From: CAZWFW01 sp964633445
GTDB taxonomy: Archaea; Undinarchaeota; CAZWFW01
DNA length: 51,363 nucleotides
Assembly (NCBI GenBank): GCA_964633445.1
Contig: CAZWFW010000002.1
Coordinates: 1-51,363, forward strand
Direction of reading: 5' to 3'
Positions 34,050 to 41,989 of the stretch are shown one piece after another. Numbering within the stretch: position 1 is the stretch's first letter; each line of letters begins with the position of its first letter. The translations under genes and the position numbers were made by a program. The notes below the pieces were generated by a model. That model saw only the letters and a program-made list of their open reading frames with translations, was not told the origin of the DNA and did not search any database.

Positions 34050-35431
34050 CTACTTCCGTTTTTCTTTTAACAATTCAATTATCCTTTTAATGTCTAGTAC
34101 CTCAACCTTCTCANNNNNNNNNNNNNNNNNNNNNNNNNNNNNNNNNNNNNNNNNNNNNNNNNNNNNNNNNNNNNNNNNNNNNNNNNNNNNNNNNNNNNNN
34201 NNNNNNNNNNNNNTTTTTCTTTTAACAATTCAATTATCCTTTTAATGTCTAGTACCTCAACCTTCTCAGGCATATATTCTAAGCATTTCTCATCGGGAAC
34301 TATTAAAAAACTTCTTTTGAAATTTTCTAATTTCTCTTCAATTTTTAAAATTTCCTTTTTTGAAATAAATTTCTTCCATTTAACCTCTGCCACAACTTCT
34401 ATTTCCTTAAATTTTAACAGCGCAATATCAATTTCAAGGTCTGGTCCAACTACCTTCTCTGGGATTAAATCGAAAATTTTTGAGAGTAAATTTCTGAAAA
34501 AGTGCTCAACATGTAAGGGTATTTTTTCTTTAACAACACTTGCTATAAATTCTTTTGGAACATCTCTTTCCGCATAGCCATATTTTGCATTTAAATAAAA
34601 ATGTAGATCAAGCAAAGGGGAAACATGATAGAATTTTGCTCTTTTCTTCCCATAAATCTTTATTTTTTCAATTATTCCCATTTCAGTTAAGTCCTTCAGA
34701 TATTTTTGCACATAGGAAGCATTCACCCTTTCCCCAAAAATTTTGCTCAGTTCGCTAGCAATTTCCCCAGATTCATTTTTACCACTTGCAATTGCTTCCA
34801 GAACAACTAAATATCTGCTAGTTAGTTCTTTTTCCTCCTCACTGAATATCTCCCAAATTAGTCTCTCGATAATGTCTTTATTCTCAAAGAGAAAGTTTGT
34901 TATCAAATTTCCCACATTTCCTTTATATCTTCTTATTAAAATTGGTTCCCTTAAATAAACACAAGCCTCTACAAGCTCTCTCGCTTCTTTTATCCTTCCA
35001 GATAATTCCATTAACATATCTCTTTCATCTATCAATCCCATCCTAAAGTGATCAAATAATCCTAAAGTTGGATTTCCCTTAAGTTTTTCTTTTGCTCTCC
35101 AAAGAGTTGATGTTACTAAAATTATCTTCATTCTCTCATCCAACATCTGCAGGAAATCTAAGAAATCATTAGGTAACCTGTGGAATTCGTCAATTACAAA
35201 CAACCTCTCTTTTTCCCTTTTCATCCTATCCTTTAAAACTTCGTAGCTTACTTCGTTAAAATTTTCGTCAAAAATCCTCCCATCCCTAGTTACTAAATAA
35301 TATTCGTCCCATTTCAAAAATTTTTTTACGAAAAATGTCTTTCCAGTTTTTCTCCTACCATAAATTATTACCCAACTTCCCAGACTCCTAAACCTCTTCA
35401 GGTCATAACCCCTTTTTATAATTATACCCAT
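34050..35431 (-). CDS. archaeal ATPase (P-loop, DUF234-type C-terminus), crosses an artefactual gap
   Basis: The P-loop YGRRKTGKTFF is near residue 25 and the Walker B segment LFVIDEFHRLPND near residue 80. A winged-helix region (YVQKYLKDLTEMGII) follows, then a C-terminal part with EIDIALLKFKE and VVAEVKWKK that resembles the PD-(D/E)xK-like DUF234 domain. Such ATPases are common in mobile and toxin-rich archaeal loci. Its 3' end is broken by 100 Ns. If the gap and one copy of the flanking 55-base duplicate are removed, the frame reads on to RK-stop at 34050, giving a protein of about 408 residues. Confidence 0.8.
34114..34213. other. scaffold gap of 100 N flanked by an exact 55-base duplication
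   Basis: The 55 bases at 34059-34113 are repeated exactly at 34214-34268. This is a contig-overlap artefact (the contigs share 55 bases, a common assembly k-mer length) and not a biological repeat. No true sequence needs to be missing here. Confidence 0.9.
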
Positions 35432-35520
35432 TAATTTTAAACTGATAAGTATAATATTTTAAAATTTCTTTTTGACTCCTTCAGAATTTTCCCTTTCAGA
35501 AATTTTTATCTTAACATATA

Positions 35521-35615
35521 CTTCCTGTAGCCTAATCCTTAATGGAATAGGACGGTGTGCTGGCCTGTGACTCTCAAAGCTTTCACATTGGAGGTCACTT
35601 ACAATACCCAGGAAG
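35521..35615. ncRNA. candidate structured RNA, three helices
   Basis: This 95-base island is richer in GC than the very AT-rich spacer around it. It folds as a closed three-way junction: cttcctg (35521-35527) with caggaag (35609-35615), cctaatcc (35531-35538) with ggaatagg (35544-35551, one mismatch), and gtgac (35567-35571) with gtcac (35594-35598). Neither strand carries a gene. It is not a tRNA, 5S or SRP RNA by eye. It might be a guide RNA or a mobile-element end. The strand is unknown. Confidence 0.4.
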
Positions 35616-35765
35616 ATCACCCGTGTTCTTTTAAAATTTCTTTAGCTCCAAGATCTAGCTTTGATAAATTCCATTTTACTCGAGATATCCTTCAGATTCT
35701 TAAGCATGCATCTCTACTATAAAAATTCCCATAATTTTTATTTCACTAAGTTGTAATTATAATCT

Positions 35766-36068
35766 ATGCTTGAAAAATACAGAAAGATCTTGGAAAAATT
35801 TAAAGATTTGGATGCAAAGGTAATAGTTTTTGGATCTGTTGCTAGGGGAGACTCTAGAATTGATTCTGATATTGATATTGCAATTGTAACTGATAAAAAA
35901 GAAGTTAAGGAAATCGCAGAAAGTTTAGCGGATGATATTTTATTCAAATTCAATAAGGTTGTTTCAATAACTTATTTCAGTGAAAAGGAGTTTGAAAAGG
36001 AAAAGGATCCTCTGATAAAAGTTATAAAAAAAGAGGGAGTTGTTATAAATGATGGAAAAGGAAGCTAG
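35766..36068 (+). CDS. MNT-type nucleotidyltransferase (HEPN-MNT antitoxin)
   Basis: This 100-residue protein has the nucleotidyltransferase site GSVARGDSRIDSDIDIAIV near residue 24, with both aspartates present. It overlaps the HEPN gene by about 17-20 bases. This pair has the order MNT then HEPN, the reverse of the pair at 27924-28638. The C-terminal half, with VSITYFSEKEFEKEKDPLIK, is helical and normal for the family. Confidence 0.85.
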   Translation: MLEKYRKILEKFKDLDAKVIVFGSVARGDSRIDSDIDIAIVTDKKEVKEIAESLADDILFKFNKVVSITYFSEKEFEKEKDPLIKVIKKEGVVINDGKGS

Positions 36069-36453
36069 GGAAATTTTTAATGAGGAAATTAAATTAGCAA
36101 AAGAAAGGCTAGAAACTGCAAAGCTCTTGTTGGAGCACAGGAAAGTCAGAGATGCTATAAATAGGGCTTACTATGCAATGTTTAACGCCGCAAGAGCTTT
36201 ACTAAGACTTCTGGGGATAGAGGTCAAATCGCATGAGGGTTTGATTACAGAATTTGGTTTGCATATCATAAACAAAGGTATGATGGATAGAAAATATGGG
36301 AGGATGCTTAGAATAGCTTTTGAAGCTAGGAGTTCCAGTGACTATCGAATTGGAGCAGTTTTTGATGAGGAGGAGGCTGATAATTTAATTAAAATGGCTG
36401 AAGACTTTATTAAAGAGGTTGAAAAAGTTGCAAGAAGTTCAAATTTACTTTAG
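36052..36453 (+). CDS. HEPN-domain protein (toxin of HEPN-MNT pair)
   Basis: The second ATG (36052) gives 133 residues. The signature region AINRAYYAMFNAARALLR (about residues 37-55) is the hallmark of the UPF0332-type HEPN family. It ends with SSSDYRIGAVFDEEEADNLI, the usual tail that in related toxins lies next to the RNase site. The gene overlaps the MNT gene. Its 3' end is about 60 bases from a TnpB-element end. Confidence 0.82.
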   Translation: MEKEAREIFNEEIKLAKERLETAKLLLEHRKVRDAINRAYYAMFNAARALLRLLGIEVKSHEGLITEFGLHIINKGMMDRKYGRMLRIAFEARSSSDYRIGAVFDEEEADNLIKMAEDFIKEVEKVARSSNLL

Positions 36454-36512
36454 CGAGATTCTATAAACTTTTTCCTCCTTTAAAGTCTCAAATTTTGGTA
36501 TATTTATGCTTA

Positions 36513-36644
36513 CCGTTCTCTCCTCAAGGTGGTTTGAGGAATAAGTAGTAGCATTTAACCACCTTAAGGGGTTCTCCCGTTCCGTCTGGCTTTATGAGCC
36601 AGACTTCATCAGGGAGCGTTCGGGGGGAACGGAACTCCCCACAT
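36513..36644 (-). mobile_element. solo TnpB-element right end, near copy of 51128-51257
   Basis: About 130 bases match 51128-51257 with only a few differences. There are two strong hairpins: aaggtggtt (36526-36534) with aaccacctt (36557-36565), and gtctggct (36584-36591) with agccagac (36597-36604). A further gttccg/cggaac pairing is possible. In the copy at 51 kb this sequence is the end of a tnpB gene. Here the coding part upstream is gone apart from a trace (36645-36680, with one stop). It probably keeps an omega-RNA-like structure without a nuclease gene. The match starts at 36513. Confidence 0.75.
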
Positions 36645-36687
36645 TTTCAACCTCTAAATATTCCTAACCGATTTGTGTTAATATTTT

Positions 36688-37566
36688 TTAAATTTCTTTC
36701 AGAAATTTCTCCACAATTTCCCCTTCAGAAACTTTTATATCATATTCCCTTTTAAAATACCCTAGAATATTTCTGATATCCCTTTCAAGCAACTCTTTAG
36801 CTGCAGGATTCTCTATACTTACAGCCTGCGGCCAATCAATGTAATACAAGTCACCTTCGTAAACAAGAATATTGAATTCGCTTAAATCACCATGTATTAT
36901 CCCTCTGTTAATAAATTCTCTATAATCCTCAAGTATTATGTTAAGAGCATCCTTGGGGTTCTTCAAATCAACCTCGCTTAACTCAGGGGCTGGTAAGCCA
37001 TCCTTGCCAATTAAATTCATTAGCAAACCATGCTTAATCCTTGCATAGACCTTAGGAACATTAAGACCTTTAAGCGCATTAAGAATTCTATATTCATTTT
37101 CAGCCCTTCTCCTAGGAATCTCCACCTCCTCATAATGGACCTCTCTACTTATAGCTGCAAATGCTGCAGATTTCTTTATATCTTTAAAAGGAGCGCCATA
37201 AAATCTATGGAATTTCGCAATTCTCCATTCATTGTTTTTAATTGCGCTATAAAGAAAAGATTCCTTGCCTGTACCGACTTCACTGCAAATTCTATCAATA
37301 TAACCCCCCTTAATCAGTTCCCAAAGAACCAAATGATCGAAACCTTTGGACGTAATCCTTATCATATACTGATTTGACTGTCTAGAATATCTAAATTTGA
37401 TTAGCTCATATTTTTCCAAAAAATCTAATTTCTTTGCAAGAAAGCTCTCTTTATATCTTTTCTGAAGAATCTTTAGCAAGACACCTTCGGGTACCCACAA
37501 ATACCTCATTCTTAGTCTTTCTAAGGCTTCAAGTATTTCTACGCAGTAACTGTCTAAGCCTATCAT
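36688..37566 (-). CDS. rio2: RIO2-type atypical serine/threonine kinase
   Basis: This 292-residue protein has an N-terminal winged helix (residues 1-80), then a RIO kinase domain with the ATP-loop GTGKESFLY near residue 98, the catalytic HGDLSEFNIL near residue 225, and the metal site YIDWPQAV near residue 243. Rio2 acts in small ribosomal subunit maturation, binding pre-40S-like particles. The length matches archaeal Rio2. It stands alone, with the TnpB end just downstream. Confidence 0.95.
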   Translation of the reverse strand: MIGLDSYCVEILEALERLRMRYLWVPEGVLLKILQKRYKESFLAKKLDFLEKYELIKFRYSRQSNQYMIRITSKGFDHLVLWELIKGGYIDRICSEVGTGKESFLYSAIKNNEWRIAKFHRFYGAPFKDIKKSAAFAAISREVHYEEVEIPRRRAENEYRILNALKGLNVPKVYARIKHGLLMNLIGKDGLPAPELSEVDLKNPKDALNIILEDYREFINRGIIHGDLSEFNILVYEGDLYYIDWPQAVSIENPAAKELLERDIRNILGYFKREYDIKVSEGEIVEKFLKEI

Positions 37567-37727
37567 TAATACTTAATTTTAACATAAAGAAGGGGCTTCG
37601 AATACTTTTGGTAAGTTTAAAGGTTATCGAACCTAATTTTGTGAATATATTCTATAAGTAGTTCAACTAATGTTTCAAAAACTTCTCGCAAAGAAGTTAA
37701 AAATAAAAACAATTATAATATTTACTA

Positions 37728-38117
37728 ATGCTGAAGAAATCTCCCTGGTTGTTACATTTTGATGCCGGCGGATGCAACGGATGTAGCATTGAGGTAAAGG
37801 CGTTAGCGACACCCAGATATGATATTGAAAGATTCGGATGTCTGTTTAAACCGTGCCCTAGACATGCTGATATTCTAATTGTTACCGGTATAGTTACGAG
37901 GCAAGCTAAGGAAAGATTAATAAGGATATATGAACAAATGCCTAGACCGAAAAAAGTTATAGCTGTCGGTACATGCGCGATATCTGGAGGTATATTCAGA
38001 AACTCGTATAACTTCGCAGGGCCTGTGGATAAGATAATTCCAGTAGATTGCTATGTTTACGGCTGCCCACCCAAACCTGAAGCGATAATTAAGGCTGTAT
38101 TGAAAATTCTCAAGTAA
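37728..38117 (+). CDS. complex I NuoB / group 4 NiFe hydrogenase small subunit
   Basis: This 129-residue protein has the cysteines that bind the proximal 4Fe-4S cluster in NuoB-type subunits: GCNGC (C16, C19), GTCAISGG near residue 84 and GCPPKPEAI near residue 114. The sequence is that of energy-converting hydrogenase small subunits (EchC/MbhJ type) rather than soluble hydrogenases. The large subunit normally found next to it is not within the window. The convergent gene 2 bases away encodes a NuoC-like subunit on the opposite strand, which is unusual. Confidence 0.9.
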   Translation: MLKKSPWLLHFDAGGCNGCSIEVKALATPRYDIERFGCLFKPCPRHADILIVTGIVTRQAKERLIRIYEQMPRPKKVIAVGTCAISGGIFRNSYNFAGPVDKIIPVDCYVYGCPPKPEAIIKAVLKILK

Positions 38118-38119
38118 TT

Positions 38120-38464
38120 TTATGATTTCCTCAAGGGATAACCCTCATTGCTTCCCCAGTCATCTGGTAAAAACAATTTCTCCAATTTAGGGTGGTTTCT
38201 AAATTTTATGCCGAATAAATCGTGAATTTCCCTCTCATAAAATGCAGCACTTGGAAAAATGCTGCTTATACTATCTATATCTTCACCTTTATTTAATAGA
38301 ACGCAATAATTCAAAATTTTTCCCTTATGGAAAAAGTGGTAGACTATTTCAAAAAAACCTCCATGATCTACACAAGTTACAGTAATCAACCTGCACCTTC
38401 CCTTTACTTTTTCAACTTCTTTCAGCAGGCTCCCCCTAGCAATTTTTTTAATTTTTATTTCCAT
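38120..38464 (-). CDS. complex I NuoC / group 4 hydrogenase 30 kDa subunit
   Basis: This 114-residue protein has the 30-kDa subunit signature YEREIHDLFGIKFRNHP and the tail FLPDDWGSNEGYPLRK. It matches the short NuoC-like subunits of energy-converting hydrogenases. It faces the NuoB-like gene tail to tail with 2 bases between, so both are likely expressed but from separate promoters. This breaks the usual nuoBCD or echABCDEF order. Other subunits must be elsewhere. Confidence 0.9.
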   Translation of the reverse strand: MEIKIKKIARGSLLKEVEKVKGRCRLITVTCVDHGGFFEIVYHFFHKGKILNYCVLLNKGEDIDSISSIFPSAAFYEREIHDLFGIKFRNHPKLEKLFLPDDWGSNEGYPLRKS

Positions 38465-38595
38465 TAGTTAATATTAGTTCGCTGGTTATTAAAGAAAGGT
38501 ATAGAATTTGGGAATTTCAACCTGAGTCAAAGTTGAATTTTCAATTTGTGGAATTTGGGGTTTTGAAGTTTTGCAGCTGCTAGAGAATCTTATTA

Positions 38596-38925
38596 TCAAT
38601 CTGCTTTATCATTCTCCAAGATATTTGTAGCATTAAATTTCGCCAAGCATTGCAAAAATGGTGTTGTTCTCTCCCATACACATGTATTGTTAATGCATCT
38701 GCACTCCGTTAATTTAAAGCAAAAGTAATATTCGCGATATTCGCAGGGCGTATAGTATACCTTATTGCTACAAATTTCCTTGTTGCATCCTGAAGCAACG
38801 CAATCCTCATCACTTACGCATTGCCAGGAGGGATGCAGAAGTTTTGGTTTAAGTATCGAAATAAATTTTATTGCAACCCAAAGGCCAAGAAGCAGTAAGA
38901 GGAGGACCAGTAACCTAGAGCTCAT
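38596..38925 (-). CDS. membrane-anchored eight-cysteine-cluster protein
   Basis: This 109-residue protein has an N-terminal hydrophobic segment (residues 4-25) and an extracytoplasmic domain with closely spaced cysteines (CVSDEDC, GCNKEIC, PCEYREYYFC, ECRCINNTC). The spacing matches the archaeal eight-cysteine-cluster family, known only as a small secreted type. Disulfides are likely. Function unknown. Confidence 0.7.
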   Translation of the reverse strand: MSSRLLVLLLLLLGLWVAIKFISILKPKLLHPSWQCVSDEDCVASGCNKEICSNKVYYTPCEYREYYFCFKLTECRCINNTCVWERTTPFLQCLAKFNATNILENDKAD

Positions 38926-39058
38926 AATTTAAAAATTTAGCTTTTAATCTTATAAAGGCTGCTTATTCGGTAATGAAAAGTTTAAAAAACTAATAATTGC
39001 TGATGCATAGTTCAAAATTTAGCTTTGATCTTTTATTTTAATTTTACAAATAAATTTT

Positions 39059-40228
39059 ATGATAAAGATAGGAATAATCGGTGGTCCTAACAAAGGTAAG
39101 ACTACGTTTTTTGTAGCTGCTACTCTTAAGAATGCAAAAATTGCTAATTATCCATTCACAACCATAGAGCCTAACAGAGGTATAGCATATGCTTGTGTAG
39201 AATGTGTTTGTAGGGAATTTGGCGTGAAATGCGAGCCCAAAAATTCTATCTGCGTGAATGGCATGCGTTTATTGCCAGTTGAAATAATAGACGTTGCTGG
39301 ATTGGTACCAGGCGCACATGAAGGTAGAGGAATGGGTAACAAATTTTTAGATGACCTAAGGCAAGCATCAGTACTAATAAATGTGATAGATATTTCCGGA
39401 GAAACTAACGAGCAAGGTGAATTGGTAGATGGTTACAATCCTGTCAATGATGTGATTTTTGTTGAAAAGGAGATAGATAAATGGTTCTTCAGTATTATCA
39501 ATAGGCAAATCGAGAAGCTTAAAAGAAAAATTATTTTTGAAAAGAAAAACCCTATCAGAGAGCTTGCACAGTCATTTTCTGGGCTTGGCGTAACTGAGGA
39601 GAATGTGAGAGAAGCACTTAACAAAAACCCTATAGAGGAATGGGATACCGAGGAGGTTGAACAGTTTGCTAAAACACTTAGAAAAATATCGAAGCCTATA
39701 ATCATCGCCGCGAACAAGGTTGATAAGAATAGTTCCGAGAGAAACTTAAAGAAAGTTAAGAAGGAATTAAGCAATAGAGTTATAGTTCCAACCTCCGCTG
39801 AAGCCGAATTAGCGCTAAGAAAAGCTCATAACGCGGGATTAATAGAATATTATCCTTGGAATGGGTTTAGGATACTTAAAGATTTAAACGATAAGCAAAA
39901 ACGAGCGTTGGAAATCATAAAAAAGATTTTTGAAAAATTTGGAGGAACCGGCGTTCAGGAATGTATAAATAGGGCAATATTTGATGTTTTGAAGTGCATA
40001 GTTGTATTTCCCGTAGCGAATGAGAGGAAGCTTTGCGATACACACGGTAATGTTTTGCCAGATGCTCTTCTAATTAAGGAAGGGCTTACCGTTAGGGATT
40101 TAGCATACAAAATACATAGCGATATTGGTAAAAAATTTATTTCAGCAGTAGATGTTAGAACTGGTAAATTCTTGGCAGAGGATTACAAACTTAAGCACAG
40201 AGATGTTGTAAAAATTTTGGCTTCTTAA
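39059..40228 (+). CDS. ychF: Obg-family translation-associated GTPase YchF/OLA1
   Basis: This 389-residue protein has the G1 motif IGGPNKGKTTF, the G3 region DVAGLVPGAHEGRGMGNKF, NKVD in G4, and a TGS domain at the C-terminus (TVRDLAYKIHSDIGKKF). The cysteine-rich insert CVECVCREFGVKCEP is characteristic of archaeal YchF. The protein binds ribosomes and hydrolyses ATP or GTP. It begins with an ATG at the end of an AT-rich spacer. Confidence 0.93.
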   Translation: MIKIGIIGGPNKGKTTFFVAATLKNAKIANYPFTTIEPNRGIAYACVECVCREFGVKCEPKNSICVNGMRLLPVEIIDVAGLVPGAHEGRGMGNKFLDDLRQASVLINVIDISGETNEQGELVDGYNPVNDVIFVEKEIDKWFFSIINRQIEKLKRKIIFEKKNPIRELAQSFSGLGVTEENVREALNKNPIEEWDTEEVEQFAKTLRKISKPIIIAANKVDKNSSERNLKKVKKELSNRVIVPTSAEAELALRKAHNAGLIEYYPWNGFRILKDLNDKQKRALEIIKKIFEKFGGTGVQECINRAIFDVLKCIVVFPVANERKLCDTHGNVLPDALLIKEGLTVRDLAYKIHSDIGKKFISAVDVRTGKFLAEDYKLKHRDVVKILAS

Positions 40229-40260
40229 GTAACATCAAACTCCTGCAAAATATTCCTTTT

Positions 40261-40338
40261 TGAGATTGTGGTTTAACTGATCTCACAACAATTGAAATAG
40301 TAATAAGAAGCTTGGAAATCTTTTTATGTTTAAACCAC
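40261..40338 (+). promoter_or_regulatory. nested inverted repeats between ychF and herA
   Basis: A 6-bp hairpin tgagat/atctca (40261-40266 with 40280-40285) lies downstream of ychF. A 9-bp inverted repeat gtggtttaa/ttaaaccac (40268-40276 with 40330-40338) straddles 53 bases of spacer ahead of herA. Either could be a terminator or an operator. The role is unknown. Confidence 0.3.
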
Positions 40339-40399
40339 AAAAACAGTCCTTTGAGAAAGTTGTCAAAATAAATTAATATACTTCTAAAATGTATTTAAG

Positions 40400-41989
40400 A
40401 TGCACAAAGGAATAGGAATAGTTTGCGGAGAATCCTCAATATCAACTCTGCAATTTTCGGTAGATCCTAATAGCATTCCCAAGTTCGGAGAATTTGTTGT
40501 AACTAAAAACAGGGACGGAGAATGGATACTTTGCGTAGTAAGTGATATGATCAACACAAATCCTCTGGCAGATGAGGTGTCCTTCAATTCCCTCTCAAAG
40601 GCTTTTAAAAGATACGCCAAAACCTTTATGGAGAGGGGTGACGTTTTAATTGCTAAAGCTAAAATACTAGGAATTATTGAGGAAAAGAACGGTAAAATTG
40701 ATGTTAAACCAAATAGAGTTCCCGTTAAACCTGGAGAATTCGTATATTTGGCTGAGGATGATACTCTTAGAAAGATTTTTTCTAAAGAGGCAAAGCATGT
40801 TGAGATCGGCACATTGCTAACAAGAGAAAGCATTCCAGTAACACTTGATTTGCATAATCTAGCTACAAGACATTTTGCAATACTAGCAGTTACGGGGGCT
40901 GGCAAATCAAATACAGTTGCCGTAATAACGCAAGAGATCGTTAACAAGATTGGTGGAACTGTAATAATAGTTGATCCACATGGCGAATATCAAAACCTCT
41001 CCTTTAACGGGAAAGGCAATAAGGTTAAAGTCATTCCTACAAAAATCAGACCCGAAAATCTTAGCCCTGCTGAGCTTGCATCTTTGCTAAAAATTCCTGA
41101 ACAGGCTATTTTGCAAAGTTATTTTCTAGAAATCGTATATGAAACTATCAAACATGAAAATCCAGACGTATGTGGAGTTGACTTCATAAAAGCCATCTAC
41201 AATAAAATTGTTAGCTGGATTGACGCTAAAGGTAGTATTGAATACTATGATGCCCTAGGTACAAAAAGAAGAAGAAAAATTGATAGTAGAGATTTGAATT
41301 CCCTGATTAGGGTTCAGGATCAGATTATAACACTTTTGAGAAGGTATGCTAGCATTCTTTCTGAGATAGATATTCTAAGCGAAATTAAGGAAGGCTACGC
41401 CAATATTTTGAGCTTAAGTGGACTTGAAGAGGAGCAAATGATAGCAATAGTGGCATATATGCTAAGAAAAATTTTAACAACAAGGATAAAGTACAAAAGT
41501 GGAAGTTCTGAGGAGAAGAGATTTATAGAGAAGATGTATCCAGCATTAACGAAACCGGTTCTAATAATAATAGAGGAGGCTCATATATTTACACCAAGAG
41601 ATAGCAAAAATGAAGCATCCTTCTGGATAAGCAAGATAGCCAGAGAAGGAAGAAAGTTTGGTGTGGGACTCGGAGTGGTAAGTCAAAGACCGAAAAAACT
41701 CGATGGGGATGTACTAAGCCAGTGTAACACAAAAATAATTTTAAGGCTTCTCGAGCCGACCGATCAGAGATATGTTCAGCAAGCAAGCGAACAATTAAGC
41801 GAGGATTTACTCAAAGACATCGCTGCCTTGGGTGTTGGTGAGGCTATAATAGTTGGATCCGCAATTAAACTGCCTGTTGCTGTAAGAATAAAGAAATTTG
41901 AAGGTGAATATGGTGGAGAAGATTTAAATATATACGAAGAGTGGTCTATGAAAAGGGAACCAAAGTTTGATATAGAGGATATAGTATGA
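40400..41989 (+). CDS. herA: HerA DNA translocase/helicase
   Basis: This 529-residue ATPase has an N-terminal HAS-barrel-like domain (1-130), Walker A in VTGAGKSNTVAVI near residue 170, the Walker B segment LIIIEEAHIF near residue 395, and the sensor region SQRPKKLD. HerA moves along DNA and works with NurA to resect double-strand breaks after Mre11-Rad50 processing. It is the first gene of an overlapping four-gene unit. Its TGA overlaps the mre11 start as ATGA. Confidence 0.96.
   Translation: MHKGIGIVCGESSISTLQFSVDPNSIPKFGEFVVTKNRDGEWILCVVSDMINTNPLADEVSFNSLSKAFKRYAKTFMERGDVLIAKAKILGIIEEKNGKIDVKPNRVPVKPGEFVYLAEDDTLRKIFSKEAKHVEIGTLLTRESIPVTLDLHNLATRHFAILAVTGAGKSNTVAVITQEIVNKIGGTVIIVDPHGEYQNLSFNGKGNKVKVIPTKIRPENLSPAELASLLKIPEQAILQSYFLEIVYETIKHENPDVCGVDFIKAIYNKIVSWIDAKGSIEYYDALGTKRRRKIDSRDLNSLIRVQDQIITLLRRYASILSEIDILSEIKEGYANILSLSGLEEEQMIAIVAYMLRKILTTRIKYKSGSSEEKRFIEKMYPALTKPVLIIIEEAHIFTPRDSKNEASFWISKIAREGRKFGVGLGVVSQRPKKLDGDVLSQCNTKIILRLLEPTDQRYVQQASEQLSEDLLKDIAALGVGEAIIVGSAIKLPVAVRIKKFEGEYGGEDLNIYEEWSMKREPKFDIEDIV

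Noticed and set aside
34059..34268. 55-base direct repeat
   Set aside because: It flanks the N run exactly and is explained by a contig overlap, not by a biological repeat.
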